64,000 nucleotides of DNA from Rubrobacter marinus (GTDB lineage Bacteria > Actinomycetota > Rubrobacteria > Rubrobacterales > Rubrobacteraceae). The notes under the pieces were generated by a model, which worked only from the letters and a program-made list of their open reading frames with translations, did no database searches and was not told the DNA's origin. Below, one piece after another: positions 40,223-49,450 of this stretch. Position numbers and translations under genes: made by a program. Position 1 is the stretch's first letter. Each line of letters begins with the position of its first letter. The stretch spans positions 3,348,001 to 3,412,000 of the forward strand of contig NZ_CP045121.1 in the NCBI RefSeq assembly GCF_011492965.1. The letters run 5' to 3'.

Positions 40223-40590
40223 CTACCCGGCATTTAGGATAGCGTTATTCTGGTCGCTTCTGAAGTCCCTTTGGCTTCGAGGAGAGTCGCTATCCGACTC
40301 CTCGAACCCCATCAGGTCCTCGGGAGCGGGCTCCGTGAGGAAGCCTCCGGTGGGCACGTTGAGGGCGAGAAGGTGGTCGGGGCCCACGCGGACGCCGACC
40401 TTGGCCCCGTAGGAGACGCGGTTGCGGTAGCCCGACGACATGACCGAATCCGCGATCTCCTCAACGACGAACTTCACCGAGGGCAAGAAGTAGTCGTCCA
40501 GCTCGTGCATGGAATGCTTGTACTCCTCTAAGAAGCCGGCGAAGTCCCCGGTCTTCTCGACGCCGACGAGGCGGAATATGTAGCCTCAGT
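40223..40590 (-). pseudogene. C-terminal remnant of an unidentified protein
   Basis: Minus-strand sequence reads well as protein from about 40590: RLVGVEKTGDFAGFLEEYKH, then YFLPSVKFVVEEIADSV and PDHLLALNVPTGGF, ending at 40223. An in-frame TGA lies just before it and no start fits, so it is probably the last 115 or so codons of a broken gene. The VEKTGDF and RNRVSYGAKV features recall NurA-like nucleases, but this is weak. The rest of 39636-40973 shows no intact gene. Confidence 0.35.
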
Positions 40591-40748
40591 GGAGGTATAG
40601 AGGCTACCCGACCGTGAGAGCCCGGTATCGTTAGCGTAAAAACATGGGCGAGTTGCATTTGATCACCTCGTTCTGGCTGTGGTCTCTACAACCCCGTTGA
40701 ACAATAACGCTCGGAAGGAGAACGTAATAATAAAGTAGGAACTATGAG

Positions 40749-40907
40749 GTCTCGATGCGTCATCACCGCGACCCGGAGAAGGACCCTCCCAAGCCCAGGT
40801 GAGCCCTATGCCCCCCGTCCCCGTAGCCTAACACGGAAACGTTCAGCATCTTGTCGATGCGGTGGCGCTACTCGGGCAGCAGGGCGTCTAACTGTTCGGG
40901 GATGATT
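40749..40907. repeat. Direct repeat copy B (zinc-ribbon/recombinase 3' junction fragment)
   Basis: Closely matches 8690-8847 in the same orientation, with scattered substitutions. It begins abruptly in the zinc-ribbon gene at the codons for SMRHY and ends inside the recombinase end region, without an intact frame on either strand. The upstream part of the zinc-ribbon gene and most of the recombinase are absent, so this is a relic of a second element copy. Confidence 0.8.
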
Positions 40908-40973
40908 TTTTGCGTCGTGCTAACCTAAACCTTCCCGCCCCTCGCCGAAGCATTTGACCTCGGGACAAAACAC

Positions 40974-42119
40974 TTAGTCGGCCTCGTAGATGATGGTGTA
41001 GGAAGAGGAGCAGATAGCCGCCGTACCCTGGGACAGCCCGTATCTCGCGCCGTCTGCTTGCGCCTGGCCGGCTTCTCCGCGCAGCTGACGAGCGGCTTCC
41101 AGAATGTATTGACCGTGACCGCAAGCGTAAGAAAGCTGCCCCCCGTGGGTATTGACGGGTATTTTGCCTCCCAGTTCAGCAGCACCGCCTTGCACGAACG
41201 CACCCCCTTGCCCCTTCTCGCAGAAACCCAACTCCTCCAGCGCGATGAGCACCGTTATCGGAAAGGAGTCATACAACTCTGCTACGTGTACTTCCTCGGG
41301 CGTGAGCTCCGCCATGCGAAAAGCGTGCTTCGCTGAGTGCTGGATGGGCCAGGAAGAGAAGCTTTGCAACGGGGCCAGGTTGTAACCCTGCTGGGCGCTA
41401 CCGAAACCTCGTATCCAGACGGGCGGTTTGTTCAGCCTACCGGCTCTCCTCTTCGAGGTCATAACGAACGCGGTGCCCCAATCCGAGACCATGCAACATT
41501 CGAGTAGATGAAAAGGCGCGGCCACCATGGGCGATTCCAGCACCTCTCTTACCGTTAGTGGGTCTCTGTAAGCAGCGCGAGGATTCAAGCTGGCGTGCTT
41601 GCGCTCCACAACCGCGACCTGGGCCAGTTGTTCTTCGGTGGTACCGTAGTCGTGCATGTGACGCTGGGCTATAAGCGCGTAGCGGCCCGGCACCGAGGCG
41701 CCATACGGTGTCTCGAACTCTTCCATGTCGTCCGCCGCTTGTGAGGTCGCCATGCCTTTGTCGCCGGCGAAACGAGTAGCACGCCCGTCGGCATCCACGA
41801 TCAGGATGGTCTCGTAAACGCCGCTGGCTATGAGGCCCGCTGCCTGGATAGCCATCGCGTGCGGCGTGGCCCCACCGGCGGCGAAGGCGACTGCTGCCTG
41901 CGGCCGCATGTCCATGTATTCGAGGAAGACGTTGGCGGGCATGTGGTGGTGCTCCGACATGGGTTGTTCCAGGAAGACCGCATCGATCTCGTCTCTTTGC
42001 AGTCCCGCGTCCGCCAGGGCCAGGTGCGCCGCCTCGCTAGCCAACTCGAACGTGGTCTTACCGGAGCGCCGCCCTCCCTCCGCTTCTCCGGTGCCCACGA
42101 TGGCTACCTCCCGGTGCAT
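40974..42119 (-). CDS. Thiolase-like protein (SCP2 type) paired with DUF35
   Basis: Thiolase-superfamily protein of about 381 residues of the lipid-transfer/SCP2 class. ATG 42119 gives MHREVAIVGTGEAEGG; ATG 42137 overlaps the DUF35 stop and is possible. The region LLECCMVSDWGTAFVMT occupies the usual active-site area and VNTHGGQLSYACGHGQYI includes the HGG found in this class. Members need a DUF35 partner, encoded just upstream. In this operon it would cleave or hold the beta-ketoacyl-CoA expected after ketone carboxylation and CoA activation. Thiolysis is inferred. Confidence 0.82.
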   Translation of the reverse strand: MHREVAIVGTGEAEGGRRSGKTTFELASEAAHLALADAGLQRDEIDAVFLEQPMSEHHHMPANVFLEYMDMRPQAAVAFAAGGATPHAMAIQAAGLIASGVYETILIVDADGRATRFAGDKGMATSQAADDMEEFETPYGASVPGRYALIAQRHMHDYGTTEEQLAQVAVVERKHASLNPRAAYRDPLTVREVLESPMVAAPFHLLECCMVSDWGTAFVMTSKRRAGRLNKPPVWIRGFGSAQQGYNLAPLQSFSSWPIQHSAKHAFRMAELTPEEVHVAELYDSFPITVLIALEELGFCEKGQGGAFVQGGAAELGGKIPVNTHGGQLSYACGHGQYILEAARQLRGEAGQAQADGARYGLSQGTAAICSSSYTIIYEAD

Positions 42120-42133
42120 ACGCCCACCGTCCT

Positions 42134-42550
42134 TCATATTCTCGGAGCCGGTCGGAAGTAGGGGACAGCTCGCTTCTCGTCCAGCTCCTCGAAGACGGCT
42201 TCGACGTCCATGCCCACCCGGATGCGTGCGAGCTCGCAATCCACGAGGTGTGACATCGTTTTCACCCCTTCTTCCAGCTCGATCACCGCCAGTACGTAAG
42301 GGGTCTTCTCTTTGAAGGTCGGCGAGGACGCGCGGTAGAGGACGCTGTACGAGTACAGCGTCCCCCTGCCCGAGCATGGGGTCCAGGAGAGCTCGCTGCT
42401 AGCGCAATACGGGCACTGCCGCTTGACGTAGTGGATCCAACGCCCGCAGCCCCCGCAGCGTAGGAGAGACAGCGTGTGCTCACCGGCGCTCTGCCAGTAC
42501 GGGCGGCTCTGCTCCGTCGGCTCGGGAACTACCGATCTCAGCTCGGCCAT
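42134..42550 (-). CDS. DUF35 zinc-ribbon/OB-fold protein, thiolase partner
   Basis: A 138-residue protein: N-terminal zinc ribbon LRCGGCGRWIHYVKRQCPYC (four cysteines), then an OB-fold with the typical GTLYSYSVLYRA and PYVLAVIELEEGVK. ATG 42550 follows AAGGAGGAAGGA. DUF35 proteins bind acyl-CoA and form complexes with SCP2-type thiolases, which fits the gene directly downstream. Confidence 0.9.
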   Translation of the reverse strand: MAELRSVVPEPTEQSRPYWQSAGEHTLSLLRCGGCGRWIHYVKRQCPYCASSELSWTPCSGRGTLYSYSVLYRASSPTFKEKTPYVLAVIELEEGVKTMSHLVDCELARIRVGMDVEAVFEELDEKRAVPYFRPAPRI

Positions 42551-42617
42551 TCCTTCCTCCTTTTCGTCGACTTCATCGTGCGATTCCCGCCGGGGAGTTT
42601 TTCCGCACGGTACGTCC

Positions 42618-43043
42618 TCAGTGGATGTGTCCATGGTGGCGGGCCCGTCCGAGGGTCGTCACGAGGGTATCTTTGACGTAGAGCGGTTCGTACCTACCGT
42701 AACCCTGTTTCAGTTTGCCTTGGATCACCACGAAGCGGTGCCTACCGAGCTGAGCGAACTCCACCCCCTCCTGTACTATCACCGCCGTTACGCCGACCTC
42801 CCCAGCGGGGGGCTGTATAACCTGTTCGGCCCATCCCCCAAGCAGCCGTTCTTGCGGATCGATCATTACGACGTTGAAGAGGCACTCTCTCTCCGGTTCC
42901 AGATCGTAGAAGTCGATGGACAGCATGAGGTTCGCCTTGCCCGGGCACCTGGTCAAGGAGATACCGTCCTCGCCCATCTCGTAGACTCCCGTACCCGGGT
43001 TCAGGTCGAACTTGTTGGAGATCGACATCTTCTCCACGAACAT
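42618..43043 (-). CDS. Hypothetical protein in carboxylase operon
   Basis: A 141-residue protein predicted mostly beta (NLMLSIDFYDLEPERECLFN, later RHRFVVIQGKLKQGYGRYEP). It ends in a His-rich RARHHGHIH. No cysteines form a metal site except one at RCPGKA. I do not recognise the family. It sits between the CaiB-type CoA-transferase and the DUF35/thiolase pair on the same strand, so a part in handling the CoA-bound intermediate is possible but unproven. Confidence 0.7.
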   Translation of the reverse strand: MFVEKMSISNKFDLNPGTGVYEMGEDGISLTRCPGKANLMLSIDFYDLEPERECLFNVVMIDPQERLLGGWAEQVIQPPAGEVGVTAVIVQEGVEFAQLGRHRFVVIQGKLKQGYGRYEPLYVKDTLVTTLGRARHHGHIH

Positions 43044-43091
43044 ACATCTCCTTTCTGGCGCTGGGGGGAGCCCCCTCGTGTCCCGGAGCAG

Positions 43092-44279
43092 CTAGACCGT
43101 GGCACTATCACGCAGCGATTCGATCTGCTCCCGCGAGTACCCCATCCCCGCGAGGATCTCGTCCGTGTGCTCTCCGAGGAAGGGAGGTGGCGCAACGTCG
43201 TCTTCCCGCACCCCGTCGTAGAGGATCGGGCGCTTGACGCCCCTCAACCGCCCCTCGGTCGGGTGATCCTGCTCGTAGATGCTGCCCATGTGCCTCACCT
43301 GCGGGTCCTCCAGGACGTCGTCGATCTTATAGACGGGGGTGAAGGGCACGTCGTGCTCTTCGAGACGCCGCAGCCAGTACTCGCGGGGCCTCGCGCCGAA
43401 GGTTCGCGCCAGCTCGTCTTGTAGATCCCGGTAGTTCTCGAGACGCCTGTGCCTGGAGTCGAAGCGGGGATCTTCGTCCAGGTCTTCTCGCCCGGCCGCA
43501 CTGATCAGGGCCCGCCAGAACTTCTCCGGGGAGGAGATGTGTACGGCGAAGGAGAGGCCGTCTTCGCACGCGAACGCGTAGGCCTGAGAGACCGCCGGCC
43601 GCGTGTAGGGTCCGGGCACGCGCCCCGTTGCGAAGTAGCTGTTGAAGGGCTCCGTTAGAAACGACAGGGCGGACTCCAGCATGGTGGCCTCGACCCTGCG
43701 CCCCACGCCCGCACGCTCCCGCTCGACGAGCGCACCCAGGATCCCGTAGCAGGCGTAGAGCCCAGTCAGGCCATCCGAGAAGGCCGGTCCGACCATCCTC
43801 ATCCCCGGGTCCTCGGGGTCCATCAACAAGCTGAGCAGACCGCTCAACCCCTGCCCGACCGTGTCGTAGCTCGGACGGTGGCGGTAGGGTCCGTCTTCGC
43901 CGAAACCCGTGACGGAGCAGTACACCAACCTCTCGTTGATGGAACGCAGCCGCGATTCGCCGATCCCCAGCTTCTCGGTCACGCCCGGACGGAAGTTCTC
44001 GATGAACACGTCCGCTCTGCGGATCAGCTTCTCGAAGACCTCCCGGCCCTCCTCCCCGGCGAGGTCCAGGGTCAGGCTTTTCTTGTTGCGGTTGTAGGCC
44101 TGAAAGTGGGGGCTGTACAGCCCGCCCTCGAAGCTGCGGAAGGGATCTCCGGTCCCCGGCCTCTCGATCTTAATCACCTCGGCCCCGAGGTCGGCGAGCA
44201 GCATTCCCGCGTAAGGGCCCGTTATGAAAGTGCCCATCTCAAGGACGAGAGTGTCTTCGAGCACCCGCACCTCGGTCAT
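43092..44279 (-). CDS. CaiB/BaiF family (class III) CoA-transferase
   Basis: Class III CoA-transferase of 395 residues, full length. The N-terminus has LEMGTFITGPYAGMLLADLG and VIKIERPGTGDPFR; the catalytic Asp is expected in the SYDTVGQGLSGLLSL region and family residues continue in GRRVEATMLESALSF. It moves CoA between carboxylic acids. In this operon it is placed to activate the beta-keto acid made by the carboxylase, doing the job a CoA ligase does in the acetophenone pathway. Donor unknown, possibly succinyl-CoA or acetyl-CoA. Confidence 0.9.
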   Translation of the reverse strand: MTEVRVLEDTLVLEMGTFITGPYAGMLLADLGAEVIKIERPGTGDPFRSFEGGLYSPHFQAYNRNKKSLTLDLAGEEGREVFEKLIRRADVFIENFRPGVTEKLGIGESRLRSINERLVYCSVTGFGEDGPYRHRPSYDTVGQGLSGLLSLLMDPEDPGMRMVGPAFSDGLTGLYACYGILGALVERERAGVGRRVEATMLESALSFLTEPFNSYFATGRVPGPYTRPAVSQAYAFACEDGLSFAVHISSPEKFWRALISAAGREDLDEDPRFDSRHRRLENYRDLQDELARTFGARPREYWLRRLEEHDVPFTPVYKIDDVLEDPQVRHMGSIYEQDHPTEGRLRGVKRPILYDGVREDDVAPPPFLGEHTDEILAGMGYSREQIESLRDSATV

Positions 44280-44325
44280 CCTCCTTTGTGAGCGAGAGTA
44301 ATCTTCATGTGAGAGCCCGCGCGCC

Positions 44326-46325
44326 TCAAGAAGAGCGGGTTATCACGAAGTTGCCTAGCTCGTCCACTTGCAGGGCCCATCCTCGCGCCACCGGATAGTT
44401 GGTGTCGGTCCCCTCGACTACGGCCGGTCCCTGGATGGTGTGGCCGTAGCGGAGCTTCTCCCGGTCGTATATGGGGCTGTCGGTGGGTTTCTCCTTCTCC
44501 CAGTAGACCTCGCGGACGCCCTTCGTCGCCTGATCTATGCCCACGTCCGCCTTCTCGACGGCGACCGGCTCCCAGTGAACCACCTTGCACTCGGCGGCCA
44601 GGGACAGCGTCTCCAGCGTGGCGCCCTTCGCCTCCTTGGAGAACAAGCTATTGATCAGCGCCTCCCTCACGTCCCTAGACCCACCCGATGTTCTCTGGCT
44701 TTGTAGCACCTGTTTCTCCCCGTTTGAGCTCAACACGGCCTCCAGGCTGATCTGCATGTCCTCGACGTCGAACCCCTCCCCCACCATGTCTTTGACGGCC
44801 TGCTCCCGATAGCGCATGACGTCCCGCTCGACCTCGTCGAGCTCCTCGAACGGCTGCCCGAAGGTCTTGCTGTACGCGTGGAGCACGTCCGTCGTACTTC
44901 CGCCAAAGGCGCTGAAGACGGAGCCGTAAGGGAAGGCGACGATGCGGCGTATCCCCACCTTCTCCGCGATGGAGCAGGCGTGCAGCGGCCCGGCGCCGCC
45001 TATGGAGAATAGCGTGAACTCCTCGGGGTTGTGGCCCCTACGCCGCAGCCTCTTGTCCAGCTGCGCGGCCATCTCCGCGTTGCTGTACTCCCGGATCTCG
45101 TAGGCGGCCTCCTCGACAGTCAGGTCCAACCGCTTGGCGAGGCGGCGTTGCACCGCGCGCCGGGCTTTCTCGGCGTCCAGCTTCATCTTTCCGCCGAGAA
45201 AGTAGTCGGGGTCCACGTACCCCAGGATCACGTTGGCATCCGTGACCGTCGGCTCTACCCCGCCCTTGTTGTACGAGACCGGTCCAGGCGCGGAGCCGGC
45301 GCTCTCGGGTCCCACGCGCAGCTCCCCGTCCTTCTCCCGGGCGATGCTCCCCCCGCCCGCGCCGATCGACTCCACGGAGATCATGGGCATCGCCAGAGGG
45401 ATTCCTTCTATCCGGGGCTCGGGGTCGAGCTCGTACTCGTGGTCCGAGACCACCGCCATGTCCAGGCTCGTCCCCCCATGTCGGCGGTAACCACGCGGTC
45501 CAGGCCCAGGATGCTCGCCATCTTCGCCGCCCCCCGGGCGGCGACCGCCGGCCCCGAGCTCAGCGTGTGCAGGGCCACTGTCTTAGCCACCCGCGCGTTC
45601 CCCCCGCTAGCGTGGACGATCAGAAGAGGCCTCTCGTACCCCGCTTCGCGCAGCCGATCCTCGGCGCGGTACAAGGCCCGGGCCATCTCGGAGTGTATGT
45701 AGGAGTTTATGGCCACCGAGTTGGTCCGCAGGTCGTCGCTCGATACATGGCTCACCTCCGTCCCCAACTGCATCGGCACCGAACGCAGGTAGTGGACCGG
45801 GTAGCGCTCGCGGACGTACTCGCGCGCCCGCCTCTCGTTGTGGGGGTTTCTCCACGCGTTGCGCAGGCTCACCGCTATCATCCGGGCGCCTGCGCCGACG
45901 AGCCGCCTGATCCCCTCCAACACCTCTTGCTTGTCTACCTCCCGGACGAGCCGGCCGTCCCCGTCGACCTCCTCGTCGACCCCGACCACCATGTCCTCGG
46001 CGACGTACTCGCCGAGTATGGGCGCCCTCCCGGAACCGTAGAGGGTCTCCTCGTTCCCCCTGGTCACTAACAAGCCGACCTTCGGGCCGTTGTGCTGGAC
46101 GAGCATGTTGGTCCCCACGGTGGTCGACAGGCGCGCCACTGAGGTCCTGCGCAGCAGTTGTCTCGGGCCCATCCCGAAGGCCCGGCTCCCCTCCTCGACG
46201 CAGTTCACGAAGCACTCGGTGATGTCGTGGGGCGTGGTGAGCACCTTTACGGTACGCGCCTCCTGGCCGTCCGTGAAGAAACCGTCGGTAAAGGTCCCGC
46301 CTATGTCTATATCAATGGTGTACAT
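44326..46325 (-). pseudogene. HyuA-type carboxylase subunit (Apc1-like), apparent frameshift
   Basis: Hydantoinase A/acetone-acetophenone carboxylase-type ATPase subunit of about 666 residues. ATG 46325 gives MYTIDIDIGGTFTDGFF, with the ATP-binding DIGGTFTD. The frame breaks at ADMGG where one base is missing from the C6 run at 45472-45477; restored it reads ADMGGTSLDMAVVSDHEYEL. The second half has ESIGAGGGSIAR and SIGGAGPLHACSIAEKVG, both expected. The size fits the about 70-kDa alpha subunit of acetophenone carboxylase. It phosphorylates bicarbonate or the enol substrate in that family. Confidence 0.85.
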
Positions 46326-46353
46326 CGAACCTGAGACTTCCTTTCCGCGGGCA

Positions 46354-47295
46354 TCAGCTCTTCAGCGAACGTCCCAGCTCTATGAGGTTCTCGGGAATCG
46401 CCTCCGCCGGCAGCTCCCACTCGGAGACGTAGATTCTGGCCCCTCCGCCCCTTCCTCGCTGCTCCCGGACCCAGTCCTCCACCGGGGCCTCTTCCCTCAC
46501 GCACAGGGCGGTGGGGACGCTGCGGACGGCCGTCTGCTCCGGGGGGTCGCCATCGTCCGGCGCGGCCACGTACCGGAAGCCAGCCTGCAGCGCCTCCTCC
46601 TTCGCCCGAGGCGTCAGGGGGCCGCGGCTCAGCAGCATCACCGGAACGCCGTAGTAGTTTGCGATGTTGAAGACGGGGGCTAGGAGCCGGGCCGAGGCGG
46701 AAACGTCCGTTCCGGCTTCCTCGGCCAGGAGCAGGCCGCCAACGCCCGCTTCGCAGTACGCTCTCGCGAGCTGCAGGGAGATCTGGAAGGTGTCCTCCAG
46801 CGTGTCCCGGTCCTCCTTCGGGGCCTCTCCGGAGGAGGCGGCTTGCAGCAGCCGATTCCCCTCCCCCTCGCCAAACAGGTGGTTCAGGAGCGTGCGGAGG
46901 CCGGTGAGATAGCCGAGAACGGCGGATTTGTCAAGCGTCTCCTCGCAGAGGCGTCTGGCCACTTCCAGAGCGGCTGGTATCGCTCCCCGCTGCATCACGG
47001 AGCCAGCATCCGGGATGGAATCCGGGATGGCGAGACGCTGCGTCACCCTCCCCATCTCGTCCCGCTCGACCACGGCTCCCGCGGCCTCCGACTCCAGGTG
47101 CGTGTCGAACCAGTTGACGACCCCGTCCGCCCCGAAGAGGTTCGAGCCGTTGCGCAGCGCGAAGGTGGCGTAGACGGTGTCTTCTACCATCTCCTCCCAG
47201 TCCGTCTGCTCTAGCCTCGCCGAGAGGCGGAAGCTGAGCGGCACGAAAAGGTCGCGGCGCTCGCGGCCCAGCAGTTGATCCAAGGTCACAGACAT
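46354..47295 (-). CDS. Fifth carboxylase subunit candidate (Apc5/epsilon-like), 313 aa
   Basis: A 313-residue (about 34 kDa) protein starting at ATG 47295, overlapping the HyuB-type stop by one base. Segments LFGADGVVNWFDTHLESEA and VLGYLTGLRTLLNHLFGE recall uroporphyrinogen-decarboxylase-fold proteins. Its size and place between HyuB- and HyuA-type genes match the separate 34-kDa epsilon subunit that acetophenone carboxylase needs for activity. That assignment rests on size and context, not on a recognised motif. Acetone carboxylase operons do not have such a subunit, so its presence points to an acetophenone-type enzyme. Confidence 0.6.
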   Translation of the reverse strand: MSVTLDQLLGRERRDLFVPLSFRLSARLEQTDWEEMVEDTVYATFALRNGSNLFGADGVVNWFDTHLESEAAGAVVERDEMGRVTQRLAIPDSIPDAGSVMQRGAIPAALEVARRLCEETLDKSAVLGYLTGLRTLLNHLFGEGEGNRLLQAASSGEAPKEDRDTLEDTFQISLQLARAYCEAGVGGLLLAEEAGTDVSASARLLAPVFNIANYYGVPVMLLSRGPLTPRAKEEALQAGFRYVAAPDDGDPPEQTAVRSVPTALCVREEAPVEDWVREQRGRGGGARIYVSEWELPAEAIPENLIELGRSLKS

Positions 47296-49433
47296 CAGCG
47301 GTACTGCCCCCAGAAGGGCTTGTCGTACTCTTCCAACCGCGGCTCCGGCCAATGGCCGTAGTACTTGAGGATCTCCTCTTTGGGCTTCTGCTTGCTCCAG
47401 TATTTCGTGAACTCGTCGAACGTCTTCCCCGCCCGGAGGCGTTCCGCGCGCATCTCGCCGCGCCTCTTCTCCGTCCCCTCGGCGTCCGTCTCCCTGGTCT
47501 CCGGGTCCAAAACCAGCCCGTAGACCTTGTCGGCCACCTCCTGTGTGATGAGGCCGCTCTGCAGGTCGAGCAGCACCTCCTCGGGGTCCCGCTCGAGGAC
47601 GTCCCCGTAGCCGCCGCCGCCGCCGAGGCTCCAGACGAAGATGTCTCCCTCGTCGAACTTCTGCGTCTCTCCCGACGAGGAGCTGATGAGGTACTCGCCC
47701 TCGAGCGGTCGCTCCGTCAGCAGCTCGTATTGGTTGGCGAATTTCAGGTCGTCGCCCTCCGCCATCAGCTGCATCACGTTCGTGTTGCGGATGACGAAGC
47801 GCGGGTTGGGGGGTCCCCAATAGCCTCCGAAAACCCCGGGGTTGTGGCTAAGCTTATCCGCGCTGCCCCGGGAGGTCATCATGCACCCCCTGTCGCCGAA
47901 GGCCGTGGAGATCTCCACCAGGGGGGCGCCGCCCCGGGTCTTCCCGTAGCCGTGGTTGTTCTTCTCCACCACGCGACCCAGCACGAGTTGGGGCAGGCGC
48001 GAGTCTATGTCCTCCACCTCGCCGGAGTCGGTGAAGGGCCCCCAGTAGAAGCCCAGGGCGCTCTCCCCGTCCAAGTCGTAACGGGCGCCCTGTCCGGCCG
48101 CGTTGGCCGTGCCCGTGAAGTTGGCTGTCTGGTATCCCCTGCGGTTCTCCCCCGCGAAGATGTAGAGCAGGAGATTTCGGGAGTGCGGGGAGGAGACGGC
48201 CTCGCGGTACGGGCTGTCGAACAGTATTTTGGAGCCGACCACGTGCAGGTTCTGCGCCACGCACGCGGATATCGAGGTGCCTTCCCCGTGCGCGACTTCG
48301 GCGGACGAGTTGGCGATGGACGGCCCCTCGACGAGCACGCGCAACGGCTCGAGAAGACCCGCGTTCGGCGGAAGCCCCCGAAAGAAGTAAGAGAAGAGGT
48401 ACACTCCGAGGGAGGCCCTAACCAGGTGCCACGTGGAGTGCATCGAGCCCGCGAAGTTCTCCGGCGAGACCGACTGCACGAGGACGGTCATCTCGTCGCC
48501 CTCCTTGAAGACCGTGGTGGGGATGCGTGTCAGACCTGGCTCCCTGCCCACGTCGTCGTTGAACAGCACCGCCCGGTAGACGCCGTCGTTGAGCTCTCTG
48601 AGCCTGTCTCGCGCCATCTGCTCGGTCGAGGTGAGTATCTTGCGCAGCCCTCCAACGGTCGTCGCTACGCCGCGTCTCTCCACCTCCCTGAGGAACCTTT
48701 GGCGGATGCGGATGCACGTCGCCACCCTCGCCTTCAGGTCCGAGCCGAACACGAATGGGTTGCGCACTGAGCCGCACATGAACTCGAAGATGTCGCGGCG
48801 GATCTCGTCGTTCTCGCCGATGCGCATCTGGCAGATGTGCAGCCCCTCCTCGTAGCGCGAGGTCGCCTTCGGCGAGAACCCCCCGGGGCTCACCGAGCCC
48901 GAGTCGCCTTGGTGCCCCCCCACCTCGGCCCAGGCGATAAGCTCCCCCTCGTAGAAGATCGGCATGGCGACGAACATGTCGAACGTGTGGACGCCGCCGC
49001 CCAGTTCGTCGTTGAAGAAGTAGATGTCCCCGTCCTTCAACCCGACCGTATGGTCGTTCCGGTAGTACTTATTGATGTACTTCACCTGGGTGTAGTTCAG
49101 CAAGGAATGGAAGTAGATCCCCGTCGCCACCACCGCCGGGTCTCCAGAGGCCGTGAAGATGGAGCAGTTCATGTCCCCGGTGATAATGCCCTCGGAGATG
49201 GAGAGGCTCATGTAGACGTCTCGCGCCTCCTCGACGATGGACGTCAGCTTGTGGCGCATCAGCTCCAAGTCGACGTCCGACAAGCGGTCTATGCCCTCTC
49301 GCTCCAACTCGGTGAGCGGTGCGGGGCCCTCCTTCAGCAAGGAGGGGTCCCACGCGGGGCCTTTCCCGAAGGCGTTCCCGTCGTACACGAGGCCCTCGAA
49401 GAGCCGCGCCTTCTCGTCGAACAATCTTCCCAC
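47295..49433 (-). CDS. HyuB-type carboxylase subunit (Apc4-like)
   Basis: Hydantoinase B/acetone carboxylase alpha-type subunit of 712 residues. GTG 49433 is chosen because AGGAGG stands seven bases upstream; the frame is open further but overlaps the upstream gene. Recognisable family regions: SISEGIITGDMNCSIFTASG, then LKDGDIYFFNDELGGGVH, AWAEVGGHQGDSGSVSPGG and WSLGGGGGYGDVLERDPEEV near the end. It carries the carboxylation site in this family. Upstream lies a HyuA-type subunit, downstream the 313-aa subunit. Confidence 0.9.
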   Translation of the reverse strand: MGRLFDEKARLFEGLVYDGNAFGKGPAWDPSLLKEGPAPLTELEREGIDRLSDVDLELMRHKLTSIVEEARDVYMSLSISEGIITGDMNCSIFTASGDPAVVATGIYFHSLLNYTQVKYINKYYRNDHTVGLKDGDIYFFNDELGGGVHTFDMFVAMPIFYEGELIAWAEVGGHQGDSGSVSPGGFSPKATSRYEEGLHICQMRIGENDEIRRDIFEFMCGSVRNPFVFGSDLKARVATCIRIRQRFLREVERRGVATTVGGLRKILTSTEQMARDRLRELNDGVYRAVLFNDDVGREPGLTRIPTTVFKEGDEMTVLVQSVSPENFAGSMHSTWHLVRASLGVYLFSYFFRGLPPNAGLLEPLRVLVEGPSIANSSAEVAHGEGTSISACVAQNLHVVGSKILFDSPYREAVSSPHSRNLLLYIFAGENRRGYQTANFTGTANAAGQGARYDLDGESALGFYWGPFTDSGEVEDIDSRLPQLVLGRVVEKNNHGYGKTRGGAPLVEISTAFGDRGCMMTSRGSADKLSHNPGVFGGYWGPPNPRFVIRNTNVMQLMAEGDDLKFANQYELLTERPLEGEYLISSSSGETQKFDEGDIFVWSLGGGGGYGDVLERDPEEVLLDLQSGLITQEVADKVYGLVLDPETRETDAEGTEKRRGEMRAERLRAGKTFDEFTKYWSKQKPKEEILKYYGHWPEPRLEEYDKPFWGQYR

Positions 49434-49450
49434 GCGCGAACCTCCTGCGG

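Noticed and set aside
46354..47295. True uroporphyrinogen decarboxylase (HemE)
   Set aside because: The fold resemblance is partial, there is no haem context, and the gene is translationally tied to carboxylase subunits.
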